From Sphingomonas sp. BT-65 (lineage in GTDB: Bacteria > Pseudomonadota > Alphaproteobacteria > Sphingomonadales > Sphingomonadaceae): a DNA stretch of 64,000 bases. The stretch covers positions 62,001-126,000 of the forward strand of contig NZ_JAPCIA010000003.1 of NCBI RefSeq assembly GCF_026107375.2. Direction: 5' to 3'. The translations under genes were made by a program, and so were the position numbers. The notes under the pieces were generated by a model. That model searched no databases. It saw only the letters and a program-made list of their open reading frames with translations, and was not told where the DNA came from. Positions 54,362 through 64,000 of the stretch are shown here, one piece after another (the first letter of the stretch is position 1; each line of letters opens with the position of its first letter).

Positions 54362-55452
54362 CCTATCTCGACTATCAGGCAACCACCCCGCTCGCGCCCG
54401 AGGCGCTGGAGGCGATGCGCAGCTGGCTGAGCGACGACTTCGCCAACCCGCATTCGGCGCACGCGCCCGGGCGCAAGGCCAAGGCCGCGGTCGAGGTTGC
54501 GCGCGAGGCGGTCGCCGACCTGATGCCCGACAATGGCACCGTCAGCTTCACCAGCGGCGCGACCGAGGCATTGAACTGGGCGATCAAGGGCAGCACCGGC
54601 CCGATCGTGACGATCGCCACCGAGCATGCCGCGGTGCTCGATACCGTCGCGGCCGAAGCGTGGCGCGGGCGCGAGGTGACGGTGCTGTCGGTGGGCAGCG
54701 ACGGGCTGGTCGATCTGACCGCGGCGCGCACCGCGATCAGGCCGGGCACGGGCCTCGTCGCGGTGATGCTGGTCAACAACGAGATCGGCACGATCCAGCC
54801 GCTCGAGGAACTGGCGACGCTGGCCAAGCAGGCCGGCGCGCTGCTGCTGTGCGACGCGGTGCAGGGCTATGGCCGCGAGATCATCCCCGAGACATGCGAT
54901 CTGGTCGCGGTATCGGCGCACAAGATCCACGGACCCAAGGGCGTCGGCGCGTTGTGGGTCCGCGACGGCGTGACGCTGGAGCCATTGCTCCACGGCGGCG
55001 GACAGGAGCCGGGCGGGCGTTCGGGCACGCTCTCGCCGGCGCTGTGCGCGGGGTTCGGCGCGGCCGCCACGCTCGCCAAGCAGCGCTTCGGCGCCGACCG
55101 CGGGCATGTCGCGCAGCTGCATCGCAAGGCCTATCAGGCGCTGGGCGGGGCTGGCTGGGCGCTCAACGGCTCGCAGGGCGAGCGTTACCCCGGCAATCTC
55201 AACATGCGTTACCCCGGCCTCGACGTCGCGCGGCTGATGTCCGATTTGCGCGACATCGCCTTCTCGGCCGGCTCGGCCTGCGCCAGCGGATCGGGGCGGC
55301 CGAGCCATGTGCTCAAGGCGATCGGCCTGTCCGACGCCGACGCGCGGTCGAGCATCCGGCTCGGCTTCGGCCGCTACACCACCGAGGAGGAACTGCTCGG
55401 CGCGGTCGAACGGATCGACGCCGCGGCGCGCGAGCAGAGGTTCGCCGCATGA
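54358..55452 (+). CDS. Cysteine desulfurase (second copy)
   Basis: A 364-residue NifS/IscS-like enzyme. TYLDYQATTPLAPEALEAM start, His in ATEHAAVLDT, PLP Lys in SAHKIHGPKG, and persulfide Cys in SAGSACASGSGRPS. Both catalytic residues are kept in both copies. It overlaps the first copy (ATGA) and the ferredoxin gene (ATGA). It probably supplies sulfur for Fe-S cluster assembly. Confidence 0.92.
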   Translation: MTYLDYQATTPLAPEALEAMRSWLSDDFANPHSAHAPGRKAKAAVEVAREAVADLMPDNGTVSFTSGATEALNWAIKGSTGPIVTIATEHAAVLDTVAAEAWRGREVTVLSVGSDGLVDLTAARTAIRPGTGLVAVMLVNNEIGTIQPLEELATLAKQAGALLLCDAVQGYGREIIPETCDLVAVSAHKIHGPKGVGALWVRDGVTLEPLLHGGGQEPGGRSGTLSPALCAGFGAAATLAKQRFGADRGHVAQLHRKAYQALGGAGWALNGSQGERYPGNLNMRYPGLDVARLMSDLRDIAFSAGSACASGSGRPSHVLKAIGLSDADARSSIRLGFGRYTTEEELLGAVERIDAAAREQRFAA

Positions 55453-55784
55453 TCCGCGTGCGCTTCCTCACCCCCGACGGCGACCTCGCCTGCGAGGCCG
55501 AGGCGGCGCCGGGTGACCGGCTGCTCGAGTTGGGGCAGGCCAAGGGCATGCCGCTCGAGGGGACGTGCGAGGGGCAGATGGCCTGTTCGACCTGCCACGT
55601 CATCGTCGACCCGGAAGATTTCGACCGGCTGCCGCGCGCCAGCGAGGAGGAAGAAGACATGCTCGACCTCGCGGTGGGCGCGACGCGCACCAGCCGGCTT
55701 TCGTGCCAGATCGTGCTCGATCCGTCGCTCGACGGATTGACGGTCAGGCTCCCGTCAGAACATCGCGATATGCAGGGACGATGA
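55449..55784 (+). CDS. [2Fe-2S] ferredoxin, ISC/adrenodoxin type
   Basis: A 111-residue electron carrier. Cluster Cys C40, C46 and C49 in GTCEGQMACSTCH and C86 in RLSCQIV (C-x5-C-x2-C...C). The acidic run EEEEDMLD matches partner-binding residues of vertebrate-type ferredoxins. It overlaps the desulfurase upstream and the beta-lactamase gene downstream. Confidence 0.93.
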   Translation: MIRVRFLTPDGDLACEAEAAPGDRLLELGQAKGMPLEGTCEGQMACSTCHVIVDPEDFDRLPRASEEEEDMLDLAVGATRTSRLSCQIVLDPSLDGLTVRLPSEHRDMQGR

Positions 55785-56644
55785 TGACACCGACTCGCCG
55801 CGACATGATCGCGGGCGCCGCCGCGCTCGCTGCTTTCCCCGCCACCGCGCTCGCGCAGAAGAAGAGCGCGCTGGAGCGCATCCGCGAGGAGACCGGCGGG
55901 CGGCTCGGCCTCGCGGTCTATGACAGCGGTACCGGGCGGCGCTTCTTCGACGGTGCGGAAGCGCGATACGCGATGTGCTCGACCTTCAAGGTGCCGCTCG
56001 CCGCGGCGGTGCTGGCGCGCGCCGACCGCGGCGAGATCGACCTCGCGCGCGAGATTCGCTTCAGCGAGGCGGACGTGCTCAGTCATGCGCCGGTGGTGAA
56101 GGCGAACCTCGCCAAGGGCGCGCTGCCGATCGAGACGCTGCTCCAGGCGGCGGTCGAGGTGAGCGACAACAGCGCGGCGAACCTCGTCTTCGGCCAGATC
56201 TCGGGCCCGCGCGGGCTCACCAAGTTCATCCGCTCGACAGGCGATGTGATCACGCGTTCCGACCGCGACGAGCCGACGCTCAACATCGTCCGCAACGGCG
56301 AGGTGCGCGACACCACCACGCCGCAGGCGATGCTGTGGCTGCTCAACGCGCTGCTGCTCGGCGAGACGCTGTCGCCCGCTTCCCGCACCAAGCTCATCGG
56401 CTGGATGGAAGCCTCGCCCACCGGCAAGGAGCGCCTTCGCGCGGGCCTGCCCAAGAGTTGGCGCGTCGGCGACAAGACCGGCACCAGCGGCGAGGGCTAT
56501 GTCAACGACGTCGCGATCGCCGTGCCGCCGGGGCGCAAGCCGATCCTGATCACCTGCTACATGGACGCGCCGATGCTGCCGCTGGCCCAGGCCAACGCGG
56601 CGCATGTCAAGGTTGGCGAGCTGGTGGGGCTGCTGTTCGCCTGA
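55784..56644 (+). CDS. Class A beta-lactamase with Tat-type signal
   Basis: A 286-residue serine beta-lactamase of class A. Active-site S66-x-x-K69 in CSTFKVPL, S127-D-N in VEVSDNSAAN, E163-x-x-x-N167 in DEPTLNI and K231-T-G in VGDKTGTSGEG. The signal TRRDMIAGAAALAAFPATALA has a twin Arg, as in some Tat-exported beta-lactamases. C65 precedes the active Ser, but no partner Cys follows the KTG motif. Start overlaps the ferredoxin stop (TGATG). Probably the intrinsic penicillin/cephalosporin resistance gene of the strain; its spectrum cannot be told. Confidence 0.92.
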   Translation: MTPTRRDMIAGAAALAAFPATALAQKKSALERIREETGGRLGLAVYDSGTGRRFFDGAEARYAMCSTFKVPLAAAVLARADRGEIDLAREIRFSEADVLSHAPVVKANLAKGALPIETLLQAAVEVSDNSAANLVFGQISGPRGLTKFIRSTGDVITRSDRDEPTLNIVRNGEVRDTTTPQAMLWLLNALLLGETLSPASRTKLIGWMEASPTGKERLRAGLPKSWRVGDKTGTSGEGYVNDVAIAVPPGRKPILITCYMDAPMLPLAQANAAHVKVGELVGLLFA

Positions 56645-56664
56645 CACCTGCATTTGCCCGAACG

Positions 56665-56693
56665 TTGCAATCGGGGGAGGTTTCCCCCATATG
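56665..56693 (+). promoter_or_regulatory. Candidate promoter of the SRP RNA gene
   Basis: TTGCAA (56665-56670), 17 bp, CATATG (56688-56693). The expected start falls at about 56700, the first base of the RNA stem. Confidence 0.5.
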
Positions 56694-56699
56694 CGCCGC

Positions 56700-56789
56700 G
56701 GGAGTCGGGCGGACGATGCCGTCGCCAACCCGGTCAGGTCCGGAAGGAAGCAGCCGTAACGATTTTCGTGTCGGGTCGTCCCGGCTCCC
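56700..56789 (+). ncRNA. ffs: Signal recognition particle RNA (4.5S type)
   Basis: A 90-nt RNA. The ends pair: GGGAGTCGGG (56700-56709) with CCCGGCTCCC (56780-56789), one G-U wobble. The apex holds the highly conserved GTCAGGTCCGGAAGG and AGCAGCC motif that binds Ffh. It lies directly after the beta-lactamase gene, ends 6 bp before the convergent NIPSNAP gene stop, and has a candidate promoter with the correct start. Confidence 0.92.
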
Positions 56790-56795
56790 ACCTTC

Positions 56796-57200
56796 TCACA
56801 TCGGCGGGGAATAGTCGGTCAGGCGCATCGTGCGATCCTGGATCTCGCCGACGATCGGGCGGTGCGCGGCCGGGGTCTCGCGCTTGATCCGTGCCCATTC
56901 CTCGTCTGCCATGAACGCGGCCCAGGCCGCCTTCATCCGGTCTTCGCTCGGCCAGCGCAGCAGATAGGCGAATTGCGGCTTGTCCGCCGTGCCCGTCTCC
57001 CACATCGACACGATCTTGAACCCGTGCCGCTTCATGATCCGCATGGCGTGGTCGCGGAAGCGGTCGTGGAATGCCGCCTTGGTCTGCGGATAAAGCTCGT
57101 AGATGCGCAGCTGATAGACCGGCGCAGGGACAACGTGGTTCTGCGCCGGGGCCGGCGCTGCAACTGCGAGTGCGGCAAGCACGATGATTTCTCGCGGCAT
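56796..57200 (-). CDS. Secreted NIPSNAP-domain protein
   Basis: A 134-residue protein with signal peptide (REIIVLAALAVAAPAPAQ) and one NIPSNAP-type ferredoxin-like domain: VYQLRIYELYPQTKAAFH, GFKIVSMWETG, FAYLLRWPSEDRM. The function of bacterial family members is unclear. The ATG at 57200 has a GGAGAG site. It converges on ffs. Confidence 0.82.
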   Translation of the reverse strand: MPREIIVLAALAVAAPAPAQNHVVPAPVYQLRIYELYPQTKAAFHDRFRDHAMRIMKRHGFKIVSMWETGTADKPQFAYLLRWPSEDRMKAAWAAFMADEEWARIKRETPAAHRPIVGEIQDRTMRLTDYSPPM

Positions 57201-57274
57201 CCTGCTCTCCTTAGCTGCCGCGAAGGTGGTGGGCGCGGGATGAGCCGTCAACGGCCAGCCAATCGGTCGGCCCC

Positions 57275-57309
57275 AAACGAAAACCGCCGCCCCGTTTCCG
57301 GAGCGGCGG
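57275..57309 (-). terminator. Rho-independent terminator of the Oar-like receptor gene
   Basis: Stem CCGCCGCCCCG (57284-57294) / CGGAGCGGCGG (57299-57309) with one mismatch, followed on the minus strand by TTTTCGTTT (57275-57283). Confidence 0.75.
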
Positions 57310-57335
57310 CTTCGTTTCGATCCTGATCGCGGGGA

Positions 57336-60300
57336 TCAGAACTCGTAGCTGACGCCGATCTTGAAGCGCCACACCGACGAGGAGACGTTGATCGCGTTGT
57401 CCGTGATGAACGACGAGTTGGCAGCCAAGGTGTCCCCGTTGTTGGGGTAGCTGCCGCCGGTGAAGCCGTTGATGATGTAGCGGCCCTGCGCATCGACCAC
57501 GCTCGACACGCCGTTCACCGTGGTGGTGCCGAGCGAGGCGATGTCCTGCACGCCGTAGAAGTTGCGGCGGCGCTGGACGTTCCAGCTGTCGTCAATGAAG
57601 TTCAGGAAGTTGTCGAACATCCCGTAGAGCTTGATCTTGTCGTTGCGCCCGAAGAGGCGGCCCGGTCCGGGCAGCTCCTGCGAGATCGTGAGATCAAGAT
57701 CGAAGTACCAGTCATTGGTGCAGCTGTTGCGCGTCACCGTGCGGCCGATGAACTTCTTCGCGCAATCCAGGCTGTTCGCGAACTTCACCAGGTCCGCCAC
57801 CGCCGTCGCGTTCGACAGCGGCGAGATGTTCGGGTCGTTCGCACCGGTCGGGATGTAGACAAGTGCGTTGTCGTTGCCCGAGTTGGTGTTGTTGAACGCG
57901 CCGCCGCCGGTCCAAGTCAGGCTGTACGGACGGCCCGAACGCGCCACGAAGGTGAAGCCGAACGAGGTCGCCAGGTCCGCCACGAACTCGTTCTTGAAGT
58001 TCGTCGCGAAGGTGAAGTTGTGCTTGCTCTGGTAGAAGCCCGGCGAGGAGTCGGGGTTCTGACGGTCGAACGCCGCAGTCTGGTCGTAGTTCGAGCCGGC
58101 GGTCGAGTTGTACATGTTCCGGCGGTCATGCGAGTTGGTGTACGCATAGCCGAACGACACCCAGGTCGAGCCGTTCTCGACGATCAGGCCACCCTCGAAG
58201 TTCTTCGAAAGCAGGAACGACGCGACATGGCTGCGGAAGCCCTTCGAGTTGGTGAGCATCAGCTCGTCGAAGCGGTTCGCGGTGTTGGTGAAGCACGCCG
58301 CGTTGACGTTCGCATAGACCGGCGGCGAGCCCGGATTGACCAGGCGGCCGGTGCAGCCCGTCTGCAGCAGGTCCACCGCCGAGTAGATCGGACGGCCGTC
58401 GATCGTGTAGCCGTTCAGGCCCTTGCGGGTATCGATCGTCTGGGCGAGGTCAACCAGCGTGAACGGGTTGCGATACTCCGAGTAGATATAGTCGAGGTTC
58501 GCGTTCCAGCGGCTGAAGAACCCGCTCTCGCCGAAGTTCAGCTGGGTGCGGAAGCCGAGGTTGGCGCGGATCACCGTCGACATCTTGAGATCCGGGTCGA
58601 TCGACTGGGTGTTGCCGCGGCCGGCAGCGGCCAGATCGATCGCATTTTGCCGGATGCAGGTCGGCACGCCGGTGAACTGGCCGCCCGAGAGCACCGAGAT
58701 CTGGCCCGCCGGGCAGCCCGCCGCCTGGCTGTTGCCGGTGGCGAAGCCGCGGCCGTCGTTCTGGAACGCGTTGCCGAACCACACCAGCGGGTCGCCGCCC
58801 GAGAAGATGCCGACGCCGCCGACCAGCTGCGAGCGGCTGAACAGCCCCTCGTTGTTGAAGTCATAGGTGAAGCCCACGCGCGGCAGGACCATCGGCTCGA
58901 GCTTGCTGAAGCCGTTGCCGTTGCTGAAGCCGTAACGCTGCGCGAACACCGGATTGTGCCGGGGCGCGCCGCCGTCATACCAGTCGATGCGAACGCCGCC
59001 GGTGACCTTCAGCGCGTCGGTCGCGCGCCACTCGTCCTGCAGATAGGCCGAGTAGATGCTGCGGTCGAACGCCGCCGCCGCGCTGGTGACGTCGCCGGTC
59101 GAGGTGAAGTTGCCGAACGCGCCCTCGGTCTGGCCCGATACGACGTTGGCCGGCGTGGTGCTGGTCTGGTTGTTGCCCAGGCCCGGCGAGAGCAGGCCGG
59201 CGCGCAGGTCGTTGATGTTGCGGAAGACCAGCGTGCCCGTCGCGTTCTGCACGAACAGGTTGAACAGGTCGGCCTTGTTCAGCTCGAAGCCGAGCTTGAA
59301 GTTGTGGTTGCCAGCCGAGAGCTTGGCGACCGCGCGATACTGCTCGACCGTGGTGCGCAGGTCGTTGGCCGAGCGCGAGATGCCCGGGCCGGCGAGCACC
59401 GCGCCGTCGTTGCCGGTGGCGTTGTCGATGCCGACGATGATGCGCGGGATCGGGTTGCCCGACTGCGCCTCGCCGCCGCCGATCGGATCCTGCAGATCCT
59501 GGATCTCCGAACGCGAATAGCGCAGCTCGGTCGAGAACTGGTCGGTCCACTGCGAGTAGAGACGGCCCGAATAATAATCGGAGACCGTGCCGCTCTTGTA
59601 GAAGGTGTTCGCGCCGATCGCCTGGGGCGAGTTGCCGGTGAACAGGTCGTCCGGACGCACCGTCGATTCCTCAAGGCGCTGATAGGTCGCCTCGAGACGA
59701 TGCTGGTCGTTGATCTGGAGGTCGGCGCGGACGAAGTAGCGGTCGTTGGTATAGTCGCGGCTGTAGACCAGGTCGCCGGTGTCGATGCCGTAGGTGCTCT
59801 GCAGCACTTGGCGGATCTCGTTGAACTGCGCCAGGCTGATGCCGTTCTGCTGGTTGGCATAGCCTGCGCCGGTGGGGCCGTCGTCCTGCGACTGGCCGGC
59901 CTCGTGATGCTCATAGGCGCCGTAGATGAACAGGCGGTCCTTGATGATCGGGCCGCCGAGCGCCACGCCCCAGCGCCGCTCCGGGTTGATCCTGGCGACC
60001 GGACGGCCGTCGACGGTAGTGCCGCGCAGGTCCGAGTCCGAATATTCGTAGAAGGCGCTGGCGGTATATTCGTTGGTGCCCGACTTGGTGATCACGTTGA
60101 TCGCGCAGCCGGTGAACTGGCCATAGTCGACGTCGAACGGCGCGAACTGGACCTGGGTCTCGCGGATCGCGTCATAGGGCAACGGGGTCGACGAACGCGA
60201 CGAGAAGCCGGTGTCGTTGAGGCCGTAGATGTCGCTCTGCGGAATGCCGTCGACGGTGAAGGTGTTGCCGCGGTCGTTGCCGCCGAGGCACGAGATGCGG

Positions 60301-60818
60301 TCCTGGCCCGAGCCGCCGTCGTCGCGGTCGAGGCTGACGCGCGGATCGATGCGGATCACGTCGCGTACGTCGCGGTTGAAGCTGGGCGCCGCCGCAAGGA
60401 CTTCGGCGCCGAACGAGGTGCCGGGGCCGACCGCGAGCGTGGTCGCGCGAACGCGACTGCCGGTCACGACGATCTCGCCGCCGCCCGAGGCGAGCGCGAA
60501 GGTCAGGCTGGTGTTACCCTGCAGGGTGGTGGTGATGTCGTTGACCGTCTGGCCTTCATGGCCGGCGGCGGCCGCCACGACGGTGTAGGGACCGCCGGTG
60601 ACCAGGCCGGTCGCGGCGAAGGTGCCTTCGCTGCCCGTGGTCAGCGTGCGCTCGGCGCCGGTGCGGGTGTCGGTGATCGTCACGTTCGCGCCGGCGAGCG
60701 GTGCGCCGTTCTCGTCGGTCACGGTGCCGACGATGCCCGAGGTGATCTGTTGCGCGCTCGCGGCGGCAGGAATCACGAGCGCGGCGACGGCCGCACCGAA
60801 AAGCAGATGGTTTCGCAT
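57336..60818 (-). CDS. Oar-like TonB-dependent receptor with carboxypeptidase-regulatory-like domain
   Basis: A 1160-residue outer-membrane receptor. Signal peptide (NHLLFGAAVAALVIPAAASA), then an Ig-like carboxypeptidase-regulatory domain (GIVGTVTDENGAPLAGANVT), a TonB-box-like GEIVVTGSR, a plug (DGIPQSDIYGLNDTG, INVITKSGTNEYTASAF) and a barrel ending FKIGVSYEF. Oar-like receptors in Myxococcus and others transport proteins or peptides; substrate here is unknown. It has a terminator downstream and its own upstream gap of 133 bp after ligA. Confidence 0.92.
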   Translation of the reverse strand: MRNHLLFGAAVAALVIPAAASAQQITSGIVGTVTDENGAPLAGANVTITDTRTGAERTLTTGSEGTFAATGLVTGGPYTVVAAAAGHEGQTVNDITTTLQGNTSLTFALASGGGEIVVTGSRVRATTLAVGPGTSFGAEVLAAAPSFNRDVRDVIRIDPRVSLDRDDGGSGQDRISCLGGNDRGNTFTVDGIPQSDIYGLNDTGFSSRSSTPLPYDAIRETQVQFAPFDVDYGQFTGCAINVITKSGTNEYTASAFYEYSDSDLRGTTVDGRPVARINPERRWGVALGGPIIKDRLFIYGAYEHHEAGQSQDDGPTGAGYANQQNGISLAQFNEIRQVLQSTYGIDTGDLVYSRDYTNDRYFVRADLQINDQHRLEATYQRLEESTVRPDDLFTGNSPQAIGANTFYKSGTVSDYYSGRLYSQWTDQFSTELRYSRSEIQDLQDPIGGGEAQSGNPIPRIIVGIDNATGNDGAVLAGPGISRSANDLRTTVEQYRAVAKLSAGNHNFKLGFELNKADLFNLFVQNATGTLVFRNINDLRAGLLSPGLGNNQTSTTPANVVSGQTEGAFGNFTSTGDVTSAAAAFDRSIYSAYLQDEWRATDALKVTGGVRIDWYDGGAPRHNPVFAQRYGFSNGNGFSKLEPMVLPRVGFTYDFNNEGLFSRSQLVGGVGIFSGGDPLVWFGNAFQNDGRGFATGNSQAAGCPAGQISVLSGGQFTGVPTCIRQNAIDLAAAGRGNTQSIDPDLKMSTVIRANLGFRTQLNFGESGFFSRWNANLDYIYSEYRNPFTLVDLAQTIDTRKGLNGYTIDGRPIYSAVDLLQTGCTGRLVNPGSPPVYANVNAACFTNTANRFDELMLTNSKGFRSHVASFLLSKNFEGGLIVENGSTWVSFGYAYTNSHDRRNMYNSTAGSNYDQTAAFDRQNPDSSPGFYQSKHNFTFATNFKNEFVADLATSFGFTFVARSGRPYSLTWTGGGAFNNTNSGNDNALVYIPTGANDPNISPLSNATAVADLVKFANSLDCAKKFIGRTVTRNSCTNDWYFDLDLTISQELPGPGRLFGRNDKIKLYGMFDNFLNFIDDSWNVQRRRNFYGVQDIASLGTTTVNGVSSVVDAQGRYIINGFTGGSYPNNGDTLAANSSFITDNAINVSSSVWRFKIGVSYEF

Positions 60819-60951
60819 TATTGTCCCCTTAGGATCGGCTCTGAAAGCCTGCGCATGCGGCGATATTCGCCGTCTTGCGCCCGCCCATGGGGAGGATTCT
60901 TTGCGGGATTGTTACAATTGATTCAAGCCCGTTGTGCGTTGCAAAAAAGCA

Positions 60952-63105
<2,154 letters not shown>

Positions 63106-63116
63106 CTACCGCGCCG

Positions 63117-64000
63117 TCACTGCACCTTCAACTGGTCCAGCGCGAAGGCGAGATATTCGGCCTGCTCGCGGAAGCGCTCGAAGCGCCCCGACTTGCCGCC
63201 ATGCCCTGCTTCCATATTGACGCGGAACAGCAGCGGGTGGGTATCGGTCTTCAGCGTGCGCAGCCGCGCGACGTACTTGGCCGGCTCGTAATATTGCACC
63301 TGGCTGTCCCACAGCCCGGTGCCGACGAAGATCGGCGGATAGGCCTTCCGCGCCAGCTGGTCGTAGGGCGAGTAGCTGAGCATATAGTCGTAGCTCGCCT
63401 TGTTCTCCGGATTGCCCCACTCGTCATACTCGCCGGTGGTGAGCGGGATGGTCGGATCGAGCATCGTCGTCACGACGTCGACGAACGGGACCAGGCTGAT
63501 GATCGCGCCATAATCCTGCGGCGCCATGTTGGTGACGCCGCCCATCAGCAGCCCGCCCGCGCTGCCGCCCATCGCGGCGACTCGGCCCTGCTTGGCATAG
63601 CCCGCCTTCACCAGATATTCGGTGACGTCGATGAAGTCGGTGAAGCTGTTCTTCTTGTTGAACATCCGCCCGTCGTCATACCATTTGCGGCCCATTTCCT
63701 GCCCGCCGCGGATATGCGCGATGGCATAGACCATGCCGCGGTCGAGCAGGCTCGGCAGCATCGGCGAGAAGCCCGGATCGGTCGAATAGCCGTAGCTGCC
63801 ATAGGCGTACTGGAACAGCGCGGCGCTGCCGTCCTTCCTGAAGCCCTTGGCATAGACCAGGCTCACCGGAACCTTGGTCCCGTCGCGCGCGGTCGCCCAT
63901 ACGCGTTCGGTCACATATTTGGCCTTGTCGTAGCCGGGCACCGGCGTGACCTTGAGCGTCTTGCGCTCGCCGGTCTTCATATTCGCCTCGATCACCGTCG
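63117..64000 (-). CDS. Oligopeptidase B-like S9 peptidase, C-terminal part
   Basis: The last about 294 residues of a prolyl-oligopeptidase family serine peptidase; the gene continues beyond the right edge. Catalytic Ser in AAMGGSAGGLLMGG, Asp in GLWDSQVQYYEPAKY, His in NMEAGHGGKSGR. RGGQEMGRKWYDDG is typical of oligopeptidase B (PtrB), which cleaves after basic residues. The propeller domain lies outside the window. Confidence 0.92.
   Translation of the reverse strand, partial: TVIEANMKTGERKTLKVTPVPGYDKAKYVTERVWATARDGTKVPVSLVYAKGFRKDGSAALFQYAYGSYGYSTDPGFSPMLPSLLDRGMVYAIAHIRGGQEMGRKWYDDGRMFNKKNSFTDFIDVTEYLVKAGYAKQGRVAAMGGSAGGLLMGGVTNMAPQDYGAIISLVPFVDVVTTMLDPTIPLTTGEYDEWGNPENKASYDYMLSYSPYDQLARKAYPPIFVGTGLWDSQVQYYEPAKYVARLRTLKTDTHPLLFRVNMEAGHGGKSGRFERFREQAEYLAFALDQLKVQ

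Overview
The window is high-GC DNA (I estimate roughly two thirds G+C by eye) that reads as a Sphingomonas-like alphaproteobacterium (Sphingomonadaceae). Reasons: a CtrA cell-cycle regulator whose upstream region is dense in GANTC (CcrM) sites; large TonB-dependent receptors, one of them Oar-like; ribosomal protein S12 with Arg at position 88, which fits the natural streptomycin resistance of sphingomonads; an RGG-rich S5; many 4-bp or 1-bp start/stop overlaps (ATGA, GTGA, TGATG); and REP-like palindromes. No prophage, IS element, CRISPR array or tRNA was found.

Layout. 1-2.3 kb: the end of an amidohydrolase, then a minus-strand arsenic operon arsI-arsR-aqpS-arsC with no classical efflux pump. 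2.4-6.5 kb: ctrA with its terminator, then a TonB-dependent receptor. 6.5-10.4 kb: a LysR regulator and a secreted protein, divergent from a pirin / wrbA / extradiol-dioxygenase-like cluster. 10.4-16.5 kb: a GH43-like secreted protein behind a perfect 26-bp palindrome, a CHAD protein, a pseudouridine synthase, arfB, an AlkD-like protein, a lipoprotein, free-methionine sulfoxide reductase and an RcnB-like repeat protein. 16.5-26.8 kb: an M28 peptidase and UspA (minus), then PDH E2 and lipoamide dehydrogenase separated by tightly overlapping genes (small membrane proteins and a YciA-type thioesterase), an amidohydrolase, a bactofilin, a GT-C-type membrane protein and a methyltransferase.

27.0-44.0 kb is the translation core: rpsL-rpsG-fusA-tuf, a strong terminator, rpsJ, a 419-bp leader with two hairpins, then rplC-D-W-B, rpsS, rplV, rpsC, rplP, rpmC, rpsQ, rplN-X-E, rpsN, rpsH, rplF, rplR, rpsE, rpmD, a composite inverted repeat, rplO, secY, adk. 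The alpha operon (rpsM-rpsK-rpoA-rplQ) does not follow adk.

44-53.2 kb: a VOC protein, an ornithine/lysine decarboxylase and a threonine/serine dehydratase, a REP-like repeat, a lipoprotein resembling PQQ sugar dehydrogenases, a ferredoxin-NADP reductase pair behind a Fur-box-like palindrome, small secreted proteins, a GFA protein, an alpha/beta-hydrolase pseudogene and an intact alpha/beta hydrolase. 53.3-56.8 kb: a translationally coupled run of two cysteine desulfurases, a [2Fe-2S] ferredoxin and a class A beta-lactamase with a Tat-type signal, then the SRP (4.5S) RNA gene ffs. 56.8-64 kb, all minus: a NIPSNAP protein, an Oar-like TonB receptor, ligA and the end of an oligopeptidase B-like peptidase.

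Most of the window is ordinary chromosome. The best leads are regulatory or architectural: the rplC leader hairpins, the repeat inside the spc operon, S12 Arg88, the GANTC cluster at ctrA, the perfect palindromes at 10.36 and 50.53 kb, and the apparent CTG start of the first cysteine desulfurase. No clearly new multi-gene system was recognised.
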